NCBI GenBank assembly: GCA_963070105.1 | Contig: OY718807.1 | Span: 8,657,983-8,721,982, forward strand | Length of the DNA stretch: 64,000 bases | Source: Litomosoides sigmodontis | Lineage: Eukaryota > Nematoda > Chromadorea > Rhabditida > Onchocercidae | Reading direction: 5' to 3' | Shown: positions 11,300 through 22,739 of the stretch, one piece after another | How positions within the stretch are numbered: the first letter of the stretch is position 1 | Layout: every line of letters begins with the position of its first letter | Notes under the pieces: generated by a model | Seen by the model: only the letters and a program-made list of their open reading frames with translations | Told to the model about the DNA's origin: nothing | The model's database searches: none | Made by a program: the position numbers and the translations under genes

Positions 11300-14200
11300 A
11301 TGCTGAGGAAGATTGATGTAATTTGTTTGTTTGCATTTAGATTATAGGCCAAATCTTCGCCTTTCATATGTGTTCTAGATAGCGAAGTGAGAATACAAAA
11401 TTGAAACTAATTGACTTAATTAATCAGACACAAATCATTTATAACCCAATCAAAGCGCAGTTTATGCTAAATAGGCGGATAGTGCTGTCCACTAGGTTAG
11501 ATCGATATGAAAATATCTTCCAGCAACAAATTTGGGCTTCCTGTATTCTAGGAACCCTGACGGATTTTTCTCATTTCTAACCCCCTAAAAACTACGACTT
11601 TTTGGAAAGTAACTGAATAGTATTGAAGAATCCTAAAATTTCGTTGCTAAACTCTATCTTTATTTTTCAGAAACTATTTTTGATTTTTCTAACATTTTTC
11701 ACTCTTCAGGTGAGGCCATATAATAAAGAAGAAATATGTAATATATTGAAAGATCAGAGCAGTGCGTTTCAGCGTAAGTTTTGTAGTTTTGTATATATTT
11801 GCTCAAGTATACACTATGCACTAGTCAGATTTAAGAATTAACAGATGAATAAATCTGTATAAACTATGAACCTTATATCTATACAAGCGATCATATTTTA
11901 TTCAAAACTTTTATATACATTTCAGAACAGATCCTCAAAATATTCGCCAATGGTCAAATAGATCTTTGTTTACAAACAGTTTCGGAGTTGTCGGTGGAGT
12001 TTCTAGATTTTGAAATAAATGAGATATTTCTAACATGCGTAAAAAAGGAATTCGTTGCTATGAGTTTCTCGACTGTTTATACGTATAGCAAGAAATGGAT
12101 TGATTTCCTTTTACAGAATACTTCAGGAATAAGGTTGATATTTTAGAGTTTGAGTGTATTGTCGTATTTCAGTCGTAGCTTTAATATATTAAGAAATGTC
12201 GATTTTGAAAAAAATTTTGTTAAAAGTGCTTAAAGCAAAATTCAGTGAAATATGGAATATTGAGAGATGACTTTGCCTCTTTAATTGATACTATTTACAA
12301 ATAATTAAAACTGAAGGAACACATTTTGAAAGAGTTTAAAAAATCTAGTGAGCTAACTTATTGCACTTTTTTTTTTAATTCCAGAAATCACTGTTTGCTA
12401 TTGAAACAACTTATATGCTGCACAAATTTATTGCAAAATGAACAACTCCAGTTATTGCTTCATGAAATACTTCCGCAAGCTTATCTCCATCTTTGCTCCA
12501 TAAAGCAATATTCCATGGCCTCAGTCATCGCGGAAGTAATTTTGTACTCAATCGCTCTTCCAGCCACGTATTCTGATAACTGTGATCGAGGAGTTCTCCG
12601 GAATGTTTGGGATAAATTATTCCTTGCAGAAGTTTGTAATGCATATTTGGGTCTTAAAAGATGTTATTCGGGTTTCTGCCAATTAAAAAAAATGGGGATT
12701 TCTAGTGCCGTATGCAACAGTTCAAACATAATTTTGGGTGGGTGTCCTAAGAAATTATTCATTATCGGCTGTATCTATCATTTCCTACCGTCTCTGCAGC
12801 GGAAGTATTCTGACTTTTTTCAGGATTGTACGAGGTCACCTCATTTTAATTTATGTACTGTTTTGGTTATGAGTTCATTGGATTTCGATTGTACACAGTA
12901 TATGCAATGTTTGGAAAAGTCCTTAGCTGATTTTAAAGAAAATGGCGATCACACTTTTAGTACCCGAAAACAGGTATAATTTTTTAGAAGAGCAAGCGAC
13001 AATCGGATTTTACGATTTCTTAGAATTATGATCTCGAATAAAGAGAGTTCAACTGAATTTGAATTGCAATAGATTTTTCTCATGTACTAATTGCAAGCTA
13101 TTATGATTTTATCTATTATGAAAATATACGAATGTTAATTACTTTCGATTTGCAAACGTTTTTAGTTTATGGATTTGTTGGAAGCGAACTTGGGCGTACT
13201 TCTGTCACACTCTCAGTCGAACCATAGTGAACTGCTATTGAATGTTCTCATCACCTCTCATTTAGAGAACAATGACGTAATTTTTCAGAAGACGTTGAAA
13301 TATTTTCGTTTAAAAAACATTTTGGGGGTGAAAATCTCGTGCGTCACTTTATGGGATTTCCATTTTTAGCCCGACGATAGTGAGCACCACAACAAATTAT
13401 GCATTTCATTAAATGTTCATTGAGGCTTATTGAATTTTTTTTGAAAAACCTATCTTGTTTTCAGTTGCATTTACTAATTGAATCAATATTTCGTCATTCG
13501 GGATTAATCGTTATGTGCGCTTCTAAAATACTGCTGCCTTTTTTTCGGTGTTTATTAGTGAATCTATCATTACTCATAGATGAAAATTTTCCTCAACAAA
13601 AAGGACACATCGGATTATGGATTAGAAAAAGTGTGATAGAAATGTTATCCACGTCGAATAAGAGCTATGACGATATTTTAAAGTCATTTTTTTTAACTTT
13701 AGTAATTATTTTTCTAATTTTGTATTGTATTCTGCCAGTGTTTTGAATTTTTTTCTCGAGTCATGCTCAGGATCCGTTTGACTTCAAGTGCTGAAACGCA
13801 TTTTTTATTTTTAACTTGACACTCGTTTTGCATATTGTATTTTGTTGTCGAAATTAACACAATTCAATATTTTAGGAATTTGACAGGAAACAAGAAAGAC
13901 ATTGGCTCTATGTAAATTGTTTTTGTTATTGCAGATCTTGGAAAATAATGATGTCTGAATTCGTCCCCGCTTCATATCATGTGTTGTTGTCTGGTAAAAA
14001 ATTTTACCAAATTATGGAATTACTTTGCGGGAATGGATTTTCATTAAAAACTTTGCCAGTTTCGTTGCGAGTGACTTTGTTTTCTGTTTTGATTTCGCTT
14101 ATTCCTTGTATATCGCCGGAATTTTTTGAAACTATAGTTGAAAGTACTCTGTCTATAATGAGGTTAGTTTTTTGATTTATTCTAACAGGACATGAGTATA

Positions 14201-17200
14201 GTTGGGGAACACAAGAAATATATTTTACTATTTAAATCTATTCCTGCTGAAAATTCCAGCATTTGGAGATTTTACGAAAATCTTAGGTTGAGACTTCTCT
14301 ATTTTATCTAATCACAATAATTCCGTAACTTCAGTTAATTATCATTTTAGGTCGGATGCGAAATTATTTCAAAATCTAATAAACAACTGTGAAGAAAGAA
14401 TAGTTAAGAAATATATCAAGATTTTACTTCGATGTGGTTACACAAATAATAGCTCAAAAAGCACCCAACTTCTGGTTAAGGATTTGCTGCTTAGCAATTG
14501 CAGATGTGATATGTTTGCTACTAAGGTTGTATTTTTTCCGCACCCATCAGGTGTCATAAAGAATATGTTGTATCTATTTTTAACGCTCAAGCGGTCTTAA
14601 CAAGTTATTCTTGTGATATTTCAGAGAGGATTTTTCATAACTTAAGCTTTTTATAAATCATCGAAATTTCTGAAGAAATGAAGTACATAATGTTTCGTAA
14701 TTGAGTTATTTTGATTGATTTAAAAAAATAACATTAGAAAAAGTGTTTTAACATGCACTTTGTAGTGTGATGCGGTACTGAAAGCTGTGGCACAAAGAAG
14801 CTTAGTTGGAGAGCAGTATTATTTTTTGAAACCATTATGTGATGCATTTAATGAGTTCCATTACGAAACAAATGCGGAAGAAAGTAGTAAACTGCGAGTT
14901 GTTGCTGAAAAGGTAATCCTATACTTATTTAAGTTTTTTTAGTGTGTATCTCAAATAATTTGTTTGCTTTTGTCACGTTGGTGTCTTTCCATATTTTCCT
15001 ATATTTCGTAGCGATTATCATTTTTATTATTGTTACCATTAATTACTGTTTTCATATATTTCATGATGATTTATTATACTTTACAATTGCTGTTCTATTA
15101 CTTTTGCAGGTCTTTCAACATGTTTGTGGGCTAGTTTCACCTTTGGATTGCAAAGATATAAAGAAAATGAGTCTTTTTGAGTTATACTTGTCGATGGTAT
15201 CTGCTGTGAAGATATTGCAAGACAACGATACGACGGTAACTGCAAAAGAGACTGAGAATACAACAGAGCATATTAAAATTAGTGATCAAGTAAGACCTTA
15301 TTTGATGATTACACTTTAGAATTCAAGGAATTTCGAGGCGCATTAAATCGAAAGAGAGATGTCATTTGTGTATCCACTATCGTTACAACTTTTAGCACTG
15401 CTGATTTAAATATTGATTTGTTTCGTACTTACCAAATTTTGTTGAGAAAATTTGCGGCATATTCTGACATTAATACATGTAAACTGCAATTCATTTTCAG
15501 TTTTGCAAAGCTCTTTGTAAACATCCGGAAAGAGTGATTGAGGCTGGAGTAATGTCGGAGCAACTATCACAGTTGTTGAGGAGATCCATTTTATGGATGG
15601 TGAAAAGAGGTAAGTTAGAGCGTATCATTTCCTGGAAATATGTCAAATATTTCGAGCTGTATGATGAGACGACGATTAACGATGTTATCAATATTGCCTC
15701 CGTGGAAATGGTTAGTCTGATTCTCTATTCATTTAAATGTCTTGTAGGTAATGATCAAGTGAATCGTGGATGTTCGATTGAAATCATGATTCTTCATAAA
15801 AGCAATGAATCACTTTTCACTAGTTAAGATAGTGTTTTATTCATTTGAATAATAAATATCTGCAGCGGTTTATGATTTTTTCTTATTTTAGTTGAGAAGC
15901 CTATTGCACTCATCTCGTGATCTTAACGGATCGAAAAAATTTGCATTGTATTTTGCATTGGCGAAACATCAGAATGAAGAAAAGCGAAAACTGTTATGTG
16001 CTGTACTCGAAGACGTACTGAAAATCGTAGTAGATATTGCTGAAACGAACTACCTAACAGCTCTTGGTTTTCTACAACACGTTATTCCGGTAGGACTTTT
16101 TCCGGTATTCCGATAAGCTGCACCATACTATCTTCTTTTTTAGCGTAATTTTTCTTTTATTAAAATAGTATAGCTTATCAGATTTTGCGCAAATTTGAAA
16201 AATTATGTTAAATATCTGAGCGTATATGGCTTAACATCGATCTCATCTAAATGTTATTGTTTATTGCGTGAATCAGTGATTGTAATATTCTAACATTTTC
16301 CTAGGTTGTTACTGGCAGCGTTTACGAGAGAGATTTTGTATCATTTGCTTTGACAGTCCTTGCAGTGAATTGTGGATTATTATCTTCGGATTTTATAGCG
16401 TTGCGCAATGCTGTTTCTCTGCTTCTAGTAAGTAACATAATTTTAAACTATTATTGCTTGAATTTTAAGGTCTTTTAAATGATTTTTATAGAGCGTAGAG
16501 AAACTTTTGAAAAAAATCTAACAGATTATATCTTGTTCTAGTCTGAATACTTTTCTTGTCTAACAGGCCAGTTGTAGAAAGAAAAAAATTTTAAAAACGT
16601 TAAGAACTTGGTTTTCACTTTATCATAGAAAACTTCCAATTTCAGATGAATGACGCCTGGTATATACGGGGGTGCGGGGTGGGGGAATTTTTTTTAATAC
16701 TCTGGTGGTCATTGGATGATATCTATGTTTTTGTTGAAATAAAGATTAATAGCTCGATATAAAGGAAGTCGTTCATAAAAAAAATGAAGAGGGATTGAAT
16801 TGATATGATGTAGATTTTGTTACTTTCAGATTTTTAATTCAGTTAACGATCAACAGTTATCTTTGTGATAAGAGATTTGCGTTTGATGAAATCTTTTATT
16901 TTCCAGAATTGTCTGCGATTTGGGGCCCAATCCGTAACGAATGATCAGTGTTCGCTTTACATTAACTTATTTGTATGTGTTGGACGAGCAATTCATAAAT
17001 ATGTAGACGATGCATCGGTGGTAGATCCTCAGTTTATCCGTCATCTGTCTTTCAGCTTTGCTAAAGTTGCCAGCGAAATGGTAAAACACAAACGATCATT
17101 TTCCCGGGTAGGTTCTTTTTTCTATTATGACACATAGATTAATATTATTATTTGTGTTTTCTTACTACATTTCTCAGTATTTGGTTTCCATTGTGGGAGA

Positions 17201-17737
17201 AACATTATTTTCCAATAATTTTTTTGGTGTTATTTCTTATGAAGTGGTAGAGGGTCCATGTTAGATGTTTTAAGAACAGAAAAAAGGGCAACATGTGCTT
17301 GAATTGCTACATGCACGGATTTTTTCATAGGTGGTATGGATAAGGGGATTGTTTTGGACGTTATGTGCCACAATTTGTGATTATTACTACTTTTTTTATC
17401 CCTTTCTTTTTCTCCTTATCCTTTTTTTTTCCTCTTTTGCTATTCCTCGATATAATGGGTTCTATCGATTTAAACCTTTAGAATTCTAAGTACAAATTAT
17501 GACAGTGATGTAAAGGCTTATTAATGATGTGTGATTAACTTGTCATTTCAGGTAGCACCTTTTATTATATCTGAATGTCTGGAAGATGTCGACTACTTAT
17601 CATTTGCTTTGTTTCGGGTTTTCTCCATGTGCGACTGTCACAGTATTGCTCTTCTTACTACTAATCTACCGCTTTTGCAAAAGACTCGTTTCGCTAATTT
17701 AAGTTTGCATTTCAAAAAAATTAAAATGGTTGTGTAG
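11300..17737 (+). CDS. Large helical protein, probable Urb2/Npa2-family nucleolar ribosome-biogenesis factor
   Basis: Fifteen exons join in phase to about 951 residues: 11300-11317, 11710-11773, 11926-12133, 12385-12973, 13166-13276, 13465-13682, 13935-14162, 14351-14525, 14766-14912, 15110-15289, 15501-15710, 15892-16089, 16305-16427, 16907-17107, 17552-17737. The protein is leucine-rich and looks like alpha-helical repeats throughout, with no signal peptide. The family call rests on the C-terminus. There, FAKVASEMVKHK followed by APFIISECLEDV, and then FSMCDCHSIALLTTNLPLL and FANLSLHFKK, resemble the conserved end of Urb2/Npa2, which works in 60S pre-ribosome maturation. It is shorter than human URB2. 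The first exon is weak: its ATG lies 25 bases after the VHL-like stop, and the next in-frame Met is near 12060. Another HEAT-like protein remains possible. Confidence 0.6.
16668..16685 (+). other. G-rich tract with possible quadruplex potential
   Basis: GGGGGTGCGGGGTGGGGG lies in an intron of the Urb2-like gene. It has three G-runs, and a five-G run could be split to give a fourth. It stands out in DNA that is about two-thirds A+T. Confidence 0.5.
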
Positions 17738-18727
17738 TGCTGAAATTATATGTTTATAATTTGAAAATCATGTTTCCAAAAATCTTTGTTCACATCGATC
17801 TTCGAAATAGCTGAGGATGCAATCACGCAATCATTTTTATGATTTAATTTCTTGTTCTTGATGTCAAAAGTTGAAGCTTGTTATTTTTTTTTTGATATTG
17901 TAAATCGCTTTGTCATTTTTTCTCGTTTCTTTTCCTTTCTTTTTTTTACGGATGCTTGGTTGTTGATTTTTTTTTCTTTTTTTTTTGCTGAAAATTGTTG
18001 TGGCCATAGAGTTTTATGAGTGCGTATGTAGGAGGATGAACGAATAAAGCAGTGCACTGATTCGTTTCTCCATTTCATCGCTGTGTTTAGATCTGCTCTT
18101 AGGGAGTGGAGAAGAAAGCTTAAGCCTTCCAGGAAATCATAGTTCATATTATTTGAATAGACGAAAATATGCCATGTTTGTTGAAGTACGCATTGTGACC
18201 AAGTTTGCGATATTGAAAAAGATACAGTTTGCGTGAGATTATTAGCCAACAAAGGTTGGGAAAGTTTGTGAGAAAAGGATTCGATTGTTTAAATTCGTAT
18301 GATTTTCTGTAAAGAAAAAAAGGATCTCCGGTTCGTGAAGAATGAGTAATTTTGAAATTCCTATCGGTCATCGGTCATTCACTAATCATGCGTGGAGGAG
18401 AATTCATTGGAAAAATCGATTTTTGCGGAGAACTGATCAATTTCACCAAGTCTTGTTCAGCGTTAAATTTAAAGAAAGGGGAGATCGGTTTTAGTTTTTT
18501 TTTTTTGGAAGCAATTGTTACTTTTTTTTTCTAGTCTTTAAATGATTTCTGGAAGGCGATCAGTAGGGTTATTGCTGTGTATTCGTAATTTTGAATTTTC
18601 TAAACATTTTCTAACCCGTAATATATTTTCGGATCTAATATGGCACTGATATTTTGAAATTAGGAACTGCTTTCCATACAGCTTGTGTGTCTTTTAAATT
18701 TTGTCAGTTTAAATTTCAGCAATTGTT
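17738..18727. other. Spacer between the Urb2-like and secreted-protein genes
   Basis: T-rich non-coding DNA with long T and TTTC runs (about 17881-17990). I see no supported gene. It ends in the AAATTTCAG acceptor of the next gene. Confidence 0.5.
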
Positions 18728-19689
18728 ATGGGAAAAGAATTACTTACTGTGGTGAGCAAATTTCTTCCAAGTGTTTTAGCCAAAAAAAAATTGGGACGCG
18801 ATCATGCATTTTCGACTTTTCATTTTTTTTTTAAATTTACAATTTAAACCTGAAGCTACTAAAGACATTTAAATCTTTCCACCAAATGGAACATCTCATT
18901 ACAGATTTTTCGTCTCTTCTGTTTGATATATGTGGACGAATGTTTTGCAAAAGGTATGATATTTGAATATTCGAACTGTTTAACAATTCATCGTTGCTTG
19001 ATAACGCACAAGTCTAAGCTCACCCTTTCCGATTTTCATATTTATTTCCAATTAAATAAGTGCACAAATAGATTGCATATGCTAATTTCCTATTTTACTT
19101 TTTGCACCTATTGATGATATTAGATACTGTTTAGCCGCGGTTGACGATTGTTACGAAAGCAAACACAGTGTTTTTGAAACTGAAATATGCAATACTTAAA
19201 TGCCCAGATGTTACTGCATTTGTTATCAGAGCAGAGACATACATCTGTTCCATTTCAATCAAACTTTTTAATTGAGAAGTAGGAAGGATTAGAAATGTGC
19301 AATGCAAATTGTTAGAAAAAAAAATAACAAATACTTCTGGATTTATTCGCTGACTGTTTCCGTTACAGCTCTCGTCGGAGTGCTCCAATTTCACTGTTTT
19401 TAGGCAATAAATTAGTTTCTCACTTAATGCCTGCTTTCCCATTTCAGGTCGATGTAAGCATCCGGAAGTGTTGGTTCGTCTAGGACGCAATCAGAACCAT
19501 TCAGTTCCAGTTTGTCCATCCGCTAGTGCTAGCTGGAATGAGAAATTCGAATCAAAACAGTTGTTGCAAAATGTCATCAGTTGTGATGGTCTGCTATGTA
19601 ACAGATGTCGTTGTAACGTTGAAATGGGTTATAAGTTATCAAACAACACCGATCGGGCGGCATGCGTTTTAACTTGTCCAAAGATCTAA
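18728..19689 (+). CDS. Small predicted secreted cysteine-rich protein (unnamed)
   Basis: Three exons (18728-18751, 18905-18953, 19448-19689) join in phase to 104 residues. An AAATTTCAG acceptor ends at 18719, only eight bases before the ATG, a classic spliced-leader position. The first 24 or so residues look like a signal peptide: MGKE, then a hydrophobic LLTVIFRLFCLIYV core, with likely cleavage after CFA. The mature part has eight cysteines. Its end, CRCNVEMGYKLSN followed by CVLTCPK, resembles the last loop of trypsin-inhibitor-like (TIL) or EGF-like modules (CxC...GY...CV...CP), but a full module is not evident. I do not recognise the family, so no function is proposed beyond secretion. 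The reading frame could be tested by transcript data, since exons 1 and 2 are very short. Confidence 0.6.
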
Positions 19690-22600
19690 CAGGTAGAATG
19701 GCGAGAATTTCCTTAAATTACACAATGTTTTGTACGATTTTTGGTGAGTAAACGAAGAGTTTGTTTCTTAATATCTGACAATGAAGGAGTGAAATTAATT
19801 TCAAATAGTTTAAATTAACTTTTTTTTTGCAAACTTAGCTTTCCAATTGTAAGGTATCACTTGAATGATCAATGATGGTTCGTTACAGCAATTCTTTGCT
19901 CATTTTCCGAATTAATTACTGTAGTGGATAAATAAATGAAATTGCAACTACGTTTGCTGATCATTTGCAACACTTCGAATATTTTCAATATTTTCATCTC
20001 AAATACCTCTACTTCAAAAATATTTTCAATAAAAAGTAAAATTTTTTTCCCATTAAAGAAGGATCAAATTATATAGGTTTTTATGACTTTTAATCAGCAA
20101 ATTTAAAAAAAAAAAAAAGAAAAGTTAGTGCAAATTTGCTTCAATTAAAATTGACGTTAATTATGCTAATAATAAGTTATGTTTAACACTAATACCATGA
20201 AGAAACTGTGTGAAAAAAATGATAAGTAACGATGCTTAACGAGTAAATGTTACTTGTTTTGCACGATGGACTTACTACGACGTTTGCATTAAAGGTTTTT
20301 GCTTAATGAAAAGTGCGCAAGAACTGAGAGCATTTGGTTTGTGCAAAGAGGAAAAAAAAGAAACCACTAAAAAGCTCTCAGCTGATCAGTTTCTTTTTTC
20401 AGTAATTTCCCAACTATTTTTTTCCGCCACCCTCTTCCTCCCTTTTTTGCAGCAATAACTTACTACGATACTGAAAATAATAACGGGCCAGTGTACAGTA
20501 GTATCCAATAGTAGTAGCAAATCACCGCTGCGAGGAGCTACAGTAACAAGTACCAAGGGCAGCAACGTATGACCATGACCACGGTAGTGAACAGTACGCT
20601 TTACACTTTCTTCTATTAAAACAAGAAGCAAAATTCTGTGCTATTTTTGCTTAAAAAATATTTAGCGTTGAATCGTTAAAATACAAAAATATGAAGTGGC
20701 ATAGATAGTGTGAGAAAAGGCACACTTACGTTAGCTCATTAAATTGAAATTAATTTTTTATTCCTTCTTTCTTTTACGATCAAAATTTTAAGCATAAGTG
20801 TTACTTCGAAATATTTGCTTCATATCCTCCACTGCTACTATAAAAAGCTTAGCAAATTAAGTGACCAAAATTAATCATTTCAATCTGAAATAATCCACAT
20901 TCATGATTGTAATAATAGTTTAGCAAGCAGTAATTAGCAGTTAAACAGTACAGATCATTGCAATTGATGTTGCTGTAAACTGACTGCTTTTTTCTCCTCT
21001 GTCTCTCTCTCTCCCTCTTCTAAACTTCTACTTGCCATTGTTATTGAATGCTTTTATAAAATAAATTATGGATGCAAAGTTTGTTGCACTTTTCCTATGC
21101 AAATGAATTATCCCTAAAAGAGCACTTAAGGAGCAGGCGGCCTCTTCAATCGATTAGCTTATCTGTTAAAGAATTGTGAATGCATGAAAAATTACTTTTG
21201 TTATATTAAATTTTTTTCATATGAATGAAAATTATTAGCAGTTTTAAATTGCACAATGATGAGCGATTTAATTAATTTTACACAATTATTTCGAATCTTA
21301 ATCTTTCATGGCAATCACTAACGCTCTTTGCTAAATGCGAGCAGGATGGATAGTTGATAGGGATGATCCAGATCGATCAATCAGACCGATGATGGTACTG
21401 TTTGTTGGTACAGAAACAGGTAGTTAATCAATAGTTGGTGATGGTAATTTGATGAATGCAATTCGAAAAAACTTTAGGATTAGTAGTGCAGAAGCTCCAG
21501 AAGCGTACCACCTGTTTGATGGGTCTTCAGCTTTTTCAGTCGACTTTATCATTATAGGTAAGTATGGTAAAAATTTAATGAAATTTTGAGCTGAAAGTGA
21601 AAAAAGGTTAAAATTAGTTGTAGTAATTACCTTCTATTAATACTGCAATTCATCAGATTTCAAGAAGAATGAAAAGTCGACGATCACCGACTTCATCATT
21701 TTCATTTACTTAACATAATTAGTTGTATGAATTGAAATTTTGCATTTAGGACTACAAATGTTCTATTAAAAAAAATTTCATTTCGCTATTTTTGCTAACA
21801 CTTTTAATGAAAATTTTGAAGTGAAAAGTTTTATGCATATTTTCTTACTACGTTGCTGCTCACGTTTAACGCGTAGCTACTAAAAAAGCAGATGGATCAC
21901 ATATGTATGTTATTGTAAATGCTTGTAACTGTAATCGTTTTAGGATGTATTAGCATTATTTAATTCATTACTAGTTTTTAATAATATCATAGCAAACAGA
22001 TCAAATTTGATTTTGCTAGTTGAAAAAAAAAATTGAAAATTCAAAATTTTAAATCACCATATAAAAGGTTCAGAATACACAAAGCGCTACTCATGAAAGC
22101 AAATAAATAAATTATTTACATGAAGGAGGGAAGATCGGTTTTTTTTCCTCATTTTCTCTTTTTGATTAGGAATCTCAAGAATTACTTCCTGTAATTAAAT
22201 TCCAATTAACAACTGAAAATGATAAATTGCAAAATTATTTGACAGTAATATTGATGCTATAAGAGAAGTGATTATAAAAGAATCTAAGAGATGCAAAAAA
22301 AAAAGAAAAAGCAACCTTTTTTAATCAAATTTGTTGGCACAAATGAACTTTTCACCGACACATTCACATCATTCTCCAAGGAAATCATTTCAGTCTTAAA
22401 AAAAAACACACACACAAATTACCGATATTACTTAGTCTAGATTAATCAATCAATTTCGCATTTTTCGCAATCTTAAAAAGAAAAAAAGCAACACTGCCTG
22501 CTAATTACGAATTGTGTAATAGATTCATTGAATTGTATGCAAAATTCTTAAAACTCCTAAATTAAATCATTCCTTTAGGTTAATTTCGTTTTTTTTTTTT

Positions 22601-22739
22601 TTTAAATCGTTTGAAAAATTAATGAAAGCACAAGGAAGGAAGCATCAATTGCTACAGAAGAACAAAGTGCTAAGGGAAAAGGAGAAATTAAATATAAATG
22701 AAATGCAAATTACTAATTCAATATGCATTAATAATTAAT
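19690..22739. other. Gene-poor region with scattered GC-richer islands
   Basis: Mostly AT-rich. A strong TTTTTTGCAG acceptor at about 20451 (+) opens onto a GC-richer stretch to about 20600 without a convincing frame. A candidate two-exon micro-gene at 21335-21557 is listed separately. Nothing else is supported. Confidence 0.4.
21335..21557 (+). CDS. Candidate two-exon micro-peptide gene
   Basis: Exons 21335-21419 and 21478-21557 join in phase (G|GA) across a 58-base GT-AG intron to give 54 residues, beginning MRAGWIVDRDDPDRS and ending LFQSTLSL. The exons are visibly richer in G+C than the surrounding DNA. The peptide has no signal sequence and no motif I recognise. The opposite strand is also open over the second exon, so an antisense or non-coding conserved element is an alternative. 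Confidence 0.25.
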
